A stretch of 64,000 nucleotides of DNA, from NCBI GenBank assembly GCA_934647195.1, contig CAKUFD010000002.1, positions 124,001 to 188,000 on the forward strand, given 5' to 3'. Within the stretch, counting starts at the first letter, position 1. Every line of letters begins with the position of its first letter. The notes beneath the pieces are model-generated. The model saw only the letters and a program-made list of their open reading frames with translations, searched no databases and was not told where the DNA came from. The DNA is from an uncultured Collinsella sp. (GTDB lineage: Bacteria > Actinomycetota > Coriobacteriia > Coriobacteriales > Coriobacteriaceae). The position numbers were made by a program, and so were the translations under genes. Shown piece by piece: positions 7,982 through 16,273 of the stretch.

Positions 7982-9081
7982 TGATTCGTCGTCAACTTGT
8001 GAACCTCGGCGGCTTCGGTTGCGACTATCGAATTGGCTGCGGCGCCCTTGGGGACTTTTCGCGTTTTGCCTCCAATGTCGTGACCACTCCCAAACGCGCC
8101 GTTCTTGTCATGGAGTATGGTGTTGCAGATTCGACGCAGACACTTGTCAACCGCGGTCTTGTGGATGCCGGCTTCCGCGTTAGCACGATGCAGCTTGCGG
8201 CTGACGATTCGGTTTGCACGGTCGATTGCGCCCAGCGGATTCAGGAGTTCTGCGCTGAGTCGCAACTCACCAGCGATGACGTTATCGTCTCGCTCGGTGG
8301 CATGGATGTGGTATCGGTTGTCGATTATGTTGCCGTGAGCTGGTGCGGCGGTTGCGCTTGTGCTCATGTGCCCACGACGTTTGACGCCATGTGTCTCGCC
8401 GCTACACGCATGCGGCCCCTCGGTCTTTCTTCGGCTCAAGGTCTCGTTTCTTTTCATCCCCGGGTTTCGCTCGTTGTTTGCGATCTTGACCTCGTGATGG
8501 GGCAGAGCGCTGACGATAAAAAGCTCGGTTTGGTTTATCTCGTTGCCGCCGCAATGACCGAATCCACTCGTTCTTGGGACAATTTTGCCAAGAAGATCCC
8601 CGGTTATCTTGCGGGCGAAGAGGTTGCCTATATCGATATGCTCGGCATGGCGCAAACCGCCTGGAGCGGTGTTCTCAAGGCTTCTAATCCTTCTGCGCGC
8701 AAAGCCTTCAATTACGGTCAGCCTACGGCGCGTGCGCTTGCAACGTGCCTCAAGGATGCGTTTACCCCTGCCCAGTATCTTGCAGAAGGCCTTCGCTTCG
8801 AGGCCCGTCTTGCTCATGAGGTCTTCGGTCTTGATCTTGATACGGTTTTTGACCAAGATGATCGTTTGGATGATTTGGGAATCGAGGAAATTGCCTTCGA
8901 TTTGGATCTCGATGTCTTCCTCGCTGCCTTGAAAGATGAAACATACCGACTGACCAATCGTTTCATGCTTTCTATCCCCAAGGCTTCCGGCACCATTCGC
9001 CTTGCAACGGTAGACGATGATGTTCTCGAACGCCACGCGAAGGCGTATCTGTCCTCGCGTGCAGAATTGATCGATAAGTAG
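7981..9081 (+). CDS. 3-dehydroquinate synthase-like protein lacking the active-site motifs (probable pseudoenzyme)
   Basis: The 366-residue protein aligns end to end with the canonical AroB encoded at 24117-25190. Shared framework segments include DVIVSLGG (DVVVALGG in AroB), the PTTFDAM segment (PTSLLAM), FHPRVSLVVCDLD and NYGQPTARAL (NLGHTIGHAV). The catalytic features are gone. The glycine-rich VVGDLAGF is replaced, the SSVGGKT phosphate-binding loop reads LAATRMR, the HGKN lysine is absent, and the zinc-ligand histidines in LGHTIGH and in the following LGHG are replaced. It therefore probably does not make 3-dehydroquinate. The frame is intact and the start is coupled to aroK, so it is probably expressed. 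An alternative reading is a divergent DHQS-fold enzyme with another substrate. Confidence 0.8.
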   Translation: MIRRQLVNLGGFGCDYRIGCGALGDFSRFASNVVTTPKRAVLVMEYGVADSTQTLVNRGLVDAGFRVSTMQLAADDSVCTVDCAQRIQEFCAESQLTSDDVIVSLGGMDVVSVVDYVAVSWCGGCACAHVPTTFDAMCLAATRMRPLGLSSAQGLVSFHPRVSLVVCDLDLVMGQSADDKKLGLVYLVAAAMTESTRSWDNFAKKIPGYLAGEEVAYIDMLGMAQTAWSGVLKASNPSARKAFNYGQPTARALATCLKDAFTPAQYLAEGLRFEARLAHEVFGLDLDTVFDQDDRLDDLGIEEIAFDLDLDVFLAALKDETYRLTNRFMLSIPKASGTIRLATVDDDVLERHAKAYLSSRAELIDK

Positions 9082-9112
9082 ATTCAACCTCGTTTTGGAA
9101 AGGTGATTGTTG

Positions 9113-10243
9113 ATGGAAAACAAGCTTAATGGACCTGCGGGTCGTATTGCGCGTGTACGCAAGATGATGGAGGAGCGCGGCTACGATGCTGTGGTCATTC
9201 GCGACGAAGCCAACCTGCGCTGGCTCACGGGCGCTAAGGGTACGTTCGACTATACCTTCGAGTTCCCGCACGTTACCTTTATCACGGCCGACGAGTGCTT
9301 TTTCCACACCGATTCGCGCTACTTCAACACTTTCCAGGAGAATCTCCCGGCAGACTCTCCTTGGAAGCTCGACATGGATGAGGGTACCATGCCCCGTTGG
9401 GTTGCCGAGCGCGCCCGCGATACGCGTTCTCGCGTGATTGCCGTTGAAGATGATATGCAGATCTCTTTCTATTTTGGAATCATGCGCGCCCTCGAGGACC
9501 TTTCCATCACGGCAAGCCTGCCGCAGCTCCATCACGACCTTCAGCGCATGCGCGCCGTGAAGGATGATGAGGAGATCGCTCTCATGCGCCATGCGCAGTC
9601 GATCACCGACGCTGCTTTCCAGCACATGCTCACCTTCATCAAGCCCGGCTTGACCGAGAAGGAAATCCGTACCGAGCTCGAGAACTTCATGTTCAGCAAC
9701 GGTGCCGATTCCCTTGCGTTCGGTTCCATCGTGGCCTCTGGCCCCAATACGGCCAACCCGCATGCAGTTCCTTCCGATCGCGTTGTTCAACGCGGCGACT
9801 TCGTGCTGATGGATTACGGCGCGGGCTATTGTGACTACCGCAGCGATATGACCCGTACCGTGGTTGTTGGCGAGCCTACGCCCGAGCAGCTTGATCTGTA
9901 CGCTCTCGTGCGTCGTACGCACGAGGAGTGCGCCGCGGCAGTACACGCCGGCGTCGAGGGCAATGATATCTTCAAGCTTTCGCGTAAGATTATCGGCGAT
10001 GCCGGCTATGGCGATTATTACAATCATGGTCTCGGCCACGGCGTGGGTATCGATATCCATGAGATGCCGAACTTCAACCGTTCGATGAATATCATCGAGG
10101 CAGGCTCCGTCATCACCATCGAGCCTGGTGTCTATCTGCCCGGCATCGGCGGTGTGCGCCTTGAAGACTACGGCGTGGTGACTGAGGACGGCTACGAGCC
10201 GTTCACCAAGTCCACGCACGAGCTTCAGGTCATCGACTGTTAA
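9113..10243 (+). CDS. M24 family Xaa-Pro aminopeptidase/dipeptidase
   Basis: The 376-residue protein has the N-terminal creatinase-like domain (residues 1-130) and the C-terminal pita-bread metallopeptidase domain. The five metal ligands are visible: two Asp in MDYGAGYCDYRSDMTRT, His in GHGVGIDIHEMP, Glu in TIEPGVYLPG and Glu in VRLEDYGV. It releases N-terminal residues before proline in cytoplasmic peptide turnover. The ATG at 9113 follows GGAAAGG at good spacing; a TTG six bases upstream is less likely. It sits just before efp, as in Bacillus (yqhT-efp) and many actinobacteria. Confidence 0.93.
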   Translation: MENKLNGPAGRIARVRKMMEERGYDAVVIRDEANLRWLTGAKGTFDYTFEFPHVTFITADECFFHTDSRYFNTFQENLPADSPWKLDMDEGTMPRWVAERARDTRSRVIAVEDDMQISFYFGIMRALEDLSITASLPQLHHDLQRMRAVKDDEEIALMRHAQSITDAAFQHMLTFIKPGLTEKEIRTELENFMFSNGADSLAFGSIVASGPNTANPHAVPSDRVVQRGDFVLMDYGAGYCDYRSDMTRTVVVGEPTPEQLDLYALVRRTHEECAAAVHAGVEGNDIFKLSRKIIGDAGYGDYYNHGLGHGVGIDIHEMPNFNRSMNIIEAGSVITIEPGVYLPGIGGVRLEDYGVVTEDGYEPFTKSTHELQVIDC

Positions 10244-10284
10244 CGTCGAAACAAACCTGCAACACGTCGTGTTTCCTTCCGTAC

Positions 10285-10316
10285 TTTACCGTGGAAAACT
10301 AAGAAACGTGTATACT
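10285..10316 (+). promoter_or_regulatory. Possible promoter of efp
   Basis: A TATACT -10 box lies at 10311-10316, immediately preceded by TG. The best -35 (TTTACC, 10285-10290) is 20 bases away, which is long, so the promoter is only tentative. It would give a leader of about 45 bases before efp. Confidence 0.4.
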
Positions 10317-10367
10317 TTTAAGCTGTCTGTATAGAGCGCTTCGTCGCTCAGTGTTAGAAAGGTAATC

Positions 10368-10931
10368 ATGGCTAGCATCACCACCGCCGATTTTAAGAAC
10401 GGCCTCGGTCTCAAGATTAAGGACAAGATCTGCACCATCGTCGAGTTCCAGCATGTCAAGCCGGGCAAGGGCGGTGCCTTCGTTCGCTATAAGACCAAGG
10501 ACCTCAAGACGGGTCGTGTTGTCGAGCAGACCTGCAACGCTGGTTCTAAGTTCGAGAGCGTTACCCTTACCACCACTGAGATGCAGTATCTCTATAACGA
10601 TGGTGACAACTATTACTTCATGAACATGGAGACCTACGATCAGATTCCCGTTCCTGCCGATTTCATCGGTGAAAACGAGAAGTGGCTGCGCGAGAACGAC
10701 GTTTGCCAGCTTCTGTACGCAGACGAGGAGCTCATGGGCGTTAATCCCCCCATGTTCATCGAGGCCGAGATCACCGAGACTGACCCCGGTTTCAAGGGCG
10801 ATACCGTTCAGGGCGGTTCTAAGCCTGCAACCATCGACACCGGTGCTGTCGTTCAGGTGCCCATGTATCTCAACGTGGGCGAGAGGATCAAGGTTGATAC
10901 GCGCGACGGCAAGTTCGTTTCCCGCGTCTAA
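10368..10931 (+). CDS. efp: Elongation factor P
   Basis: The 187-residue protein has the three-domain EF-P layout. The N-terminal KOW-like domain carries the loop HVKPGKGGAFVR with Lys34, which meets the P-site tRNA and is post-translationally modified in many bacteria. Two OB-fold domains follow, ending in the family signature region near GERIKVDTRDGKFVSRV. EF-P relieves ribosome stalling at polyproline. The ATG is preceded by GAAAGG. No epmA, epmB or ymfI-type modification gene is visible in the window. A strong terminator follows at 10957. Confidence 0.98.
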   Translation: MASITTADFKNGLGLKIKDKICTIVEFQHVKPGKGGAFVRYKTKDLKTGRVVEQTCNAGSKFESVTLTTTEMQYLYNDGDNYYFMNMETYDQIPVPADFIGENEKWLRENDVCQLLYADEELMGVNPPMFIEAEITETDPGFKGDTVQGGSKPATIDTGAVVQVPMYLNVGERIKVDTRDGKFVSRV

Positions 10932-10956
10932 TTTCGGCGTACATCGATTCCGCATC

Positions 10957-10984
10957 GGGCGGGGGAATTTACCCCGCCCTTTTT
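10957..10984 (+). terminator. Rho-independent terminator after efp
   Basis: An eight-base-pair stem, GGGCGGGG (10957-10964) with CCCCGCCC (10972-10979), encloses a seven-base loop and is followed by five T residues. It separates efp from the carboxylase gene. Confidence 0.9.
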
Positions 10985-11013
10985 ATACCGAGAGCACGTA
11001 GATTGGGGTTCAC

Positions 11014-12885
11014 ATGGCTGATAAACGCCTCCGCGTGATGGACACGACCATCCGCGATGGACAGCAGTCGCTTTGGGCGACGCGCATGACTATCGGCGAT
11101 ATCCTTCCTATCCTGCCCAAGATGGATGAGGTTGGATATTGGGCCATTGAGGCGTGGGGCGGCGCCACATTCGATTCGTGCCTGAGGTTTCTTGACGAGA
11201 ACCCTTGGGACCGCCTTCGCCAGATCAAGGCCGCTACGCCCAAGACGCCGCTCGCGATGCTCGTGCGCGGCCAGAATCTCGTTGGGTATCGTCATTATTC
11301 TTCCGATGTCGTCGATCGCTTCATCGCTTGCGCGCACAAGAACGGCATCGACGTCTTCCGCGTGTTCGACGCCTTGAACGATATCGACAACATGCGCGAT
11401 TGCGCTCGTGCCGTGAAGGCCTGCGGTGCTCATTTCGAGGCTGCTATTTCGTACACGACCAGCCCGGTGCATACGCTCGATTCCTATGTCGACTATGCCT
11501 GTAAGCTCGCCGAGCTTGGTGCAGACACCATTTGCATCAAAGACATGGCCGGGCTGCTCACGCCGTACCGTACCGAAAAGCTCGTGAATGCTCTGCGTGC
11601 TGCCGTTGACGTGCCTATCCACCTGCATAGCCACTATGTTGGTGGCATGGCGCCTTCGTGCTTTATCAAGGGTGCCGAAGCCGGCGCTTCGATTGTCGAT
11701 ACCGCTTCTGCCCCGCTCGCTTCGGGCAATTCCCATCCCGCGGTCGAGATGATTGCGGCTTCTTTCAAGGAGTCTGCATTCGATACAGGGTTCGATCTTA
11801 ACCTTCTCTTCGAGATTGCGAACTACTGGGAGGAAGTGCGCCGCCGCGGCCATTACAAGCGCGGCGTCTCCTCGCTCATTCATATGCAGGTCTATAAGCA
11901 TCAGATCCCTGGCGGCATGATGAGTAACCTCATGAGTCAGCTCGAGGTTCAGCATGCGACCGACCGTCTGGAAGACGTCGTTGCCGAGATCCCTCGTGTT
12001 CGCGCCGAGGTCGGTTTTCCGCCGCTCGTTACTCCCATGAGTCAAATCGTCGGTACGCAGGCCGTCATGAACGTGCTTACCGGCAAGCGTTGGAGCATCG
12101 TGTCCAAGGAGATGCGTGACTATCTGCTTGGCGCTTACGGTCATGCTCCCGCGCCGTTCAATTCCGAGATCATGCATAAGGTCTTTGGCGAAAACGTCGA
12201 CCTTGCCACGATTGGAAATGAGCTGGCGCTTGACGAGCCGCCGACCTTTGCCCAATGCGCCGAGGAGATCGGCGAGCTTGCGCATAGCGACGAAGACGTC
12301 TTGATGTACGCGATGTTCCCGGTGGAGGCTAGGGCCTTCTTGTCCAAGCACCCCTCGAACGAATCGGTTGAGTTTTTGCACGATGAGGACGCAAGTCAGA
12401 CCAAGGAGGATGATTACGTGGATATGAATCAGATTCGCGAACTTATTCGCGCTGTTGAGGAGAGCAAGATCGGCGAGATCAGCATCAAGGATGCTGGTAG
12501 CGAGATCACCGTTCGCAAGCCCGAGGTCGCTCTTGCGGCTAACCTTGCTGCTGCGCAAGCCGCGCCGGCAGCGCCCGTCGCGGCTGCAGCTCCCGCCGCC
12601 GAGTCCGAGGCCGATGACGCTAAGCGTCCCTTGAGCTGGAAGCCGGTCAAGAGCCCCATGGTCGGTACGTTCTATTCGGCGCCCAGCCCGGACGATCCAG
12701 ACTTCGTTGCCGTGGGCGATGAGGTTATGGCCGGTTCCACCTTGTGCATCGTCGAAGCTATGAAGCTTATGAATGAGATTGCTGCCGACGAGATGGGCAC
12801 GATTCGCGAGGTGTGCGTCGAGAACGGCGATGCCGTCGAGTACGGCCAGGTGCTGTTCTATCTGGAGCCCATTACTTCGAAATAG
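11014..12885 (+). CDS. Pyruvate/oxaloacetate carboxyltransferase fused to an acetyl-CoA-carboxylase-type biotin carboxyl carrier protein
   Basis: The 623-residue protein has two parts. Residues 1 to about 455 form a PYC/OadA-type carboxyltransferase TIM barrel, with [16 protein letters not shown] at the start, the carbamylated-lysine motif CIKDMAGLL and metal histidines in HLHSHYVGG. Residues 469-623 form an entire AccB-like carrier: an N-terminal helix ([14 protein letters not shown]), an Ala/Pro linker, the thumb segment [11 protein letters not shown] that is typical of ACC carriers rather than pyruvate carboxylase, and the biotin site EAMKLMN with Lys584. With the following AccC it would make a two-subunit pyruvate carboxylase (or a decarboxylase-type relative). 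Its position after efp and before accC is the classical accB site. An internal start may also yield free carrier (see 12403-12420). Confidence 0.88.
   Translation: MADKRLRVMDTTIRDGQQSLWATRMTIGDILPILPKMDEVGYWAIEAWGGATFDSCLRFLDENPWDRLRQIKAATPKTPLAMLVRGQNLVGYRHYSSDVVDRFIACAHKNGIDVFRVFDALNDIDNMRDCARAVKACGAHFEAAISYTTSPVHTLDSYVDYACKLAELGADTICIKDMAGLLTPYRTEKLVNALRAAVDVPIHLHSHYVGGMAPSCFIKGAEAGASIVDTASAPLASGNSHPAVEMIAASFKESAFDTGFDLNLLFEIANYWEEVRRRGHYKRGVSSLIHMQVYKHQIPGGMMSNLMSQLEVQHATDRLEDVVAEIPRVRAEVGFPPLVTPMSQIVGTQAVMNVLTGKRWSIVSKEMRDYLLGAYGHAPAPFNSEIMHKVFGENVDLATIGNELALDEPPTFAQCAEEIGELAHSDEDVLMYAMFPVEARAFLSKHPSNESVEFLHDEDASQTKEDDYVDMNQIRELIRAVEESKIGEISIKDAGSEITVRKPEVALAANLAAAQAAPAAPVAAAAPAAESEADDAKRPLSWKPVKSPMVGTFYSAPSPDDPDFVAVGDEVMAGSTLCIVEAMKLMNEIAADEMGTIREVCVENGDAVEYGQVLFYLEPITSK
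12403..12420 (+). promoter_or_regulatory. Internal ribosome binding site and GTG start for a free biotin carrier protein
   Basis: AAGGAGG at 12403-12409 is a near-perfect Shine-Dalgarno sequence, followed eight bases later by an in-frame GTG (12418-12420) and a second in-frame start, ATG, at 12424. Translation from the GTG would give 155 residues with biotinyl Lys116. That closely matches stand-alone AccB proteins (about 156 in E. coli), and the N-terminal helix begins right at the start as in AccB. Whether it is used is not known. Confidence 0.55.
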
Positions 12886-12933
12886 GATTCTATTCGCCCC
12901 GTTCTGCCCGCATCACGAAAGGCCGATATCCGG

Positions 12934-14289
12934 ATGTTCAAGAAGATTCTGATCGCCAACCGCGGCGAGATTGCGTTGCGTATCGTTCGCGCCTGCAAAG
13001 ACTTGGGTGTGGAAAGCTGCATTGCCTATTCCGAGGCGGATGCGAACACTACCGCTGTTCGCGAGGCTGACGAGCGCGTTTGCATCGGACCCGCTCCTTC
13101 TGCAAAAAGCTATCTCGATTATGCTCGCATTATCGGTGCCGCCGTCTCGCGCGGATGTGAAGCTGTTCACCCCGGGTATGGCTTTTTGTCCGAGAACGCC
13201 GAATTTGCACGTGCCTGCGCCGATAACGATCTGGTGTTCATCGGTCCATCCCCCGAGGTTATCGACGCGATGGGCGAGAAGAGCAACGCCAAGCAGACCA
13301 TGAAGGCTGCAGGCGTTCCCACCGTCCCCGGAAGCGACGGTCCTGTTGAGTCCGTCGAGCAGGCGTGCGCCTTCGCCGATGCGGTCGGGTATCCCGTCCT
13401 CATTAAGGCTTCTGCTGGTGGCGGTGGTAAAGGTATGCGCGAGGTGCATGATCCGGCCGATTTGCAGAAGGAGTTCGACGCCGCTCGCTCCGAGGCGCGT
13501 GTTGCCTTTGGCAACGACGAGGTGTATCTCGAGAAGCTCATCTTGCGTCCTCGCCACGTTGAGATTCAGGTCCTGGCCGATTCTTTCGGCCATGTTGCAG
13601 CCCTCTGCGAGCGCGACTGCTCCGTTCAGCGCCGTCACCAAAAGCTCGTTGAGGAGGCTCCGAGCCCGGCGCTTTCCGATGAGCAACGAGCTCAGATGTG
13701 CAAGGTCGCCATTACGGCTGTGCGCGAGGTGGGCTACGTTAACGCCGGTACCATCGAGTTCCTTCTTGACGAGGATGGTAGCTTCTACTTCATGGAGATG
13801 AACACCCGTATCCAGGTTGAACATCCGGTGACCGAGGAGATTACGCGTACCGATCTTGTATGCGAGCAGCTGCGCATTGCATCTGGTGAGCCCATGACGG
13901 TTCCTGATGGGGGTATTACGGTGCCTTCCGGTCATGCGTTCGAGTTTCGAATCAACGCCGAGGATCCCGAGCATGGATTCAGGCCTTGTCCCGGCACCAT
14001 CAAGCATCTTCGTCTGCCGGGCGGCCCCGGTGTACGTGTGGAAACGCATGTATATGAGGGCTATACGATTCCGCCCACGTACGATTCCCTCGTAGCTAAG
14101 ATTATCGTTTGGGGCGCCGACCGCACGCAAGCACTTGCCCGCGCGCGCCGCGCCCTTGATGAGTGCGAGATTGAAGGAATCGCCACAACGCTTCCATTCC
14201 ATCGGGATGTTGTGCGAAACGCTCAGTTTGCCTCTGGAATCGTGTACACTGATTTCATTCCTGAGCATATGCCCGAGTATCTTTGCTAG
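12934..14289 (+). CDS. accC: Biotin carboxylase
   Basis: The 451-residue protein has the standard three-domain biotin carboxylase layout. The N-terminal fold begins MFKKILIANRGEIALRI. The ATP-grasp domain has the glycine-rich loop GGGGKGMRE and ends with the EMNTRIQVEHPVTE signature. The C-terminal part contains RINAEDP and YDSLVAKI. It carboxylates the biotin of the carrier protein with bicarbonate and ATP. The neighbour upstream supplies both carrier and carboxyltransferase; AccC could also serve acetyl-CoA carboxylase, whose accA/accD genes are not in this window. The ATG follows AAAGG. It is co-oriented with the Asp23 gene 15 bases downstream. Confidence 0.96.
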   Translation: MFKKILIANRGEIALRIVRACKDLGVESCIAYSEADANTTAVREADERVCIGPAPSAKSYLDYARIIGAAVSRGCEAVHPGYGFLSENAEFARACADNDLVFIGPSPEVIDAMGEKSNAKQTMKAAGVPTVPGSDGPVESVEQACAFADAVGYPVLIKASAGGGGKGMREVHDPADLQKEFDAARSEARVAFGNDEVYLEKLILRPRHVEIQVLADSFGHVAALCERDCSVQRRHQKLVEEAPSPALSDEQRAQMCKVAITAVREVGYVNAGTIEFLLDEDGSFYFMEMNTRIQVEHPVTEEITRTDLVCEQLRIASGEPMTVPDGGITVPSGHAFEFRINAEDPEHGFRPCPGTIKHLRLPGGPGVRVETHVYEGYTIPPTYDSLVAKIIVWGADRTQALARARRALDECEIEGIATTLPFHRDVVRNAQFASGIVYTDFIPEHMPEYLC

Positions 14290-14304
14290 AAATGGGTGAG
14301 TCAT

Positions 14305-14667
14305 ATGAGCCAAGAGATCAAGATTGATGGCATCGCTATTGCACCGGACGTTTTGACTACGATCGTCGTTCGTTCGCTTGCCGACGTTGAAGGTGTTGCA
14401 TCGGTTGGCAATAACGACCTTGCCGCAAACCTCGTTTCGATGTTCTCGTCTAAGACTTCTTCTCCGTCTTTTCCTGCGGTCGAGGCTACGGTCGAAGACG
14501 ATGCCCTCCACATCGTCGTTCGCTTGACCGTATTTTTCGGCTATCCGTTTAAAAAGCTCGCCGAGGCTGTTCGTACCGCTGTTTCCAAGGCGATCGATGC
14601 ACAGGTTGGCGTAGCTGTTTGTGCTGTCGATGTTTGCATCGACAACCTGGTATTTCCCAAGGAGTAG
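14305..14667 (+). CDS. Asp23/Gls24 family envelope stress response protein
   Basis: The 120-residue protein matches the compact Asp23 (DUF322) fold. It begins with a short strand (IKIDGIAIAPDVLTTIV), then the ADVEGVASV segment, the central hydrophobic strand with LTVFFGYPF and a closing helix-strand pair. Relatives (YqhY, Asp23) are cell-envelope-associated and YqhY is linked to acetyl-CoA carboxylase control in Bacillus. Here too it follows accC and precedes nusB, exactly as yqhY does. I prefer the ATG at 14305, five bases after GGGTGA, over the GTG at 14296. Confidence 0.88.
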   Translation: MSQEIKIDGIAIAPDVLTTIVVRSLADVEGVASVGNNDLAANLVSMFSSKTSSPSFPAVEATVEDDALHIVVRLTVFFGYPFKKLAEAVRTAVSKAIDAQVGVAVCAVDVCIDNLVFPKE

Positions 14668-14670
14668 CTC

Positions 14671-15216
14671 TTGAGCTCTAAAGTCAATCGCGGCCGTACG
14701 CTTGCGCGTAGCCAGGCGCTTCAGATTCTGTTTCAGGCCGAGGCTCTCGATAAGCCCGTAGACGCCGTTCTTGCCGGTGACTATCTTTTGTCCAAGGGTC
14801 CCCTGGACGATTATGCCATCGAGCTTGCTCGCGGAGCTTATGAGCATATCGACGAGATCGACTCCGCTCTTGTCGCGTGCTCTAAAAACTGGGATCTTAA
14901 CCGCATGCCGGCTTCTGATAGGAACCTGCTGCGCATCGCTGTTTTCGAGTTGCGTTGTGCCGATCCGAGCGATCGCCTCGATACCGCCGTTGTGATCAAT
15001 GAAGCCGTCGAGATTGCCAAGGCATACGGCACCGATGAGTCTGCCAAGTTCGTTAACGGCGTGCTTGGCCGTATCGCTCGTCAGGATCAGCTGCCTGCCG
15101 ACGCCGCCTTCGATGCGGCTCTTTCTCCGCGCGATGACGAGTCGAATGAAGAGTCGAGCGATGATGCCGACGCCGATGAGCCTATCGTTCTCGATACGAC
15201 GGATGTGGATGACTAG
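14671..15216 (+). CDS. nusB: Transcription antitermination factor NusB
   Basis: Residues 1-145 form the all-helical NusB domain, with the arginine-rich start (RGRTLARSQALQILFQ) used for boxA RNA binding and the closing AVEIAKAYGTDESAKFVNGV motif. About 35 residues of acidic, low-complexity tail follow, so the total of 181 is longer than the usual 130-150. NusB with NusE binds boxA in rRNA leaders and promotes processive rRNA transcription. The start is TTG at 14671, preceded by AAGGAG at ideal spacing. xseB begins three bases after the stop. Confidence 0.95.
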   Translation: MSSKVNRGRTLARSQALQILFQAEALDKPVDAVLAGDYLLSKGPLDDYAIELARGAYEHIDEIDSALVACSKNWDLNRMPASDRNLLRIAVFELRCADPSDRLDTAVVINEAVEIAKAYGTDESAKFVNGVLGRIARQDQLPADAAFDAALSPRDDESNEESSDDADADEPIVLDTTDVDD

Positions 15217-15218
15217 AC

Positions 15219-15461
15219 ATGTCCGAGACGACGGTCCATACGTTCGATGACGTCATGGCGCGCATGGATGATATCGTAGCCGCCGTGCGTGCAAAAGATG
15301 CTTCTCTTGAGCATAGCCTCGATCTTTTTGACGAGGCTATTGCTCTTGGCTCTAAGGCGGTTGAGATGGTAGATAACTTCGAGTTATCCGACCGCGAGGC
15401 TGCTCAGCTTGAAGAGACGTCGACGAAGGATGATTCGAATTCCGAATCCACAGTAGAATAG
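15219..15461 (+). CDS. xseB: Exodeoxyribonuclease VII small subunit
   Basis: The 80-residue protein shows the XseB pattern: an N-terminal FDDVMARMDDIVAAV helix, a loop, then the SLEHSLDLFDEAIAL helix and an acidic tail. XseB coats the coiled coil of XseA in exonuclease VII. In the corresponding cluster of many bacteria xseA lies directly before xseB; here nusB ends two bases before this ATG, so xseA is absent from that place. Confidence 0.88.
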   Translation: MSETTVHTFDDVMARMDDIVAAVRAKDASLEHSLDLFDEAIALGSKAVEMVDNFELSDREAAQLEETSTKDDSNSESTVE

Positions 15462-15469
15462 GTGCTCGC

Positions 15470-16273
15470 ATGAAGCGGCGCCGTTTAGATGACGAGATGA
15501 TTGCGCAGGGTATTTGCCAAACGCGCGATGACGCTCTGCGTATGTGCATGGCTGGTCTTGTGTCTTGTGCCGGGGAGCGTTTTTCTTCCCCTGCAGTGCG
15601 AGTCGAGGTTGGATGCGACTTGCATGTTAAGGGCCGTATTCCTTACGTGAGCCGTGGTGGCCTCAAGCTCTCCGGGGCCCTGGACGCCTTCTCTGTCGAT
15701 GTGACGGGACTATATTGCCTCGATATCGGTTGTTCTTCCGGCGGTTTTACCGATTGCTTGCTCAAGCGCGGTGCCCGTGGTGTTGTTTCGGTCGATGTCG
15801 GTCATGCGCAGTTCGATTGGTCGCTTCGAAACGATGAGCGTGTCGATTTGCATGAACGAACCAACATCGTGGATCTTCCTGCCCAAGGCTTTAATTCCTC
15901 ATTTGACCTCGCTGTTTGCGATGTTTCCTTTACGAGCATTCGGACCATTCTGCCTGCAACGCTTGAATTGCTTGCACCGCATGGTGCATTTGTATCGCTC
16001 GTGAAGCCTCAATTCGAGGCGGAAGCCCATGAGGTGGGGGAGGGCGGTATCGTTCGCGACCCACGGGTCCATACTCGAGTTCTCGCTCAAACTATCGACC
16101 TTTTTGCTGATCGCGGTCTCTATCCGGTCGATATTTGCGTATCGCCTATCCATGGAGCGAAGGGCAATCGTGAGTTTTTCATTTATGGCGATCGCGTTCG
16201 CTTTATCGATAGTTCGTCTGACGATGTGAGGTTCCAGATTTCGCGGCTCAAGGAGAAGGCTGAGGAGCTATGA
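15470..16273 (+). CDS. tlyA: TlyA family rRNA (cytidine-2'-O)-methyltransferase / hemolysin-like protein
   Basis: The 267-residue protein has an N-terminal S4 RNA-binding domain (about residues 1-60) with IPYVSRGGLKLSGALDAF at its junction. It is followed by an FtsJ-like Rossmann methyltransferase domain with CLDIGCSSGGFTDCLL for SAM binding, VDVGHAQFDW and the LVKPQFE motif bearing the catalytic lysine. Actinobacterial TlyA methylates C1409 of 16S and C1920 of 23S rRNA and confers capreomycin sensitivity. The neighbours (xseB, nadK, recN) match the widely conserved cluster. The ATG follows GGTGCTCGC without a strong Shine-Dalgarno. Confidence 0.93.
   Translation: MKRRRLDDEMIAQGICQTRDDALRMCMAGLVSCAGERFSSPAVRVEVGCDLHVKGRIPYVSRGGLKLSGALDAFSVDVTGLYCLDIGCSSGGFTDCLLKRGARGVVSVDVGHAQFDWSLRNDERVDLHERTNIVDLPAQGFNSSFDLAVCDVSFTSIRTILPATLELLAPHGAFVSLVKPQFEAEAHEVGEGGIVRDPRVHTRVLAQTIDLFADRGLYPVDICVSPIHGAKGNREFFIYGDRVRFIDSSSDDVRFQISRLKEKAEEL

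Noticed and set aside
12913-14847. 644-codon reverse-strand frame across accC, the Asp23 gene and nusB
   Set aside because: It opposes three well supported genes and shows no recognisable domain.
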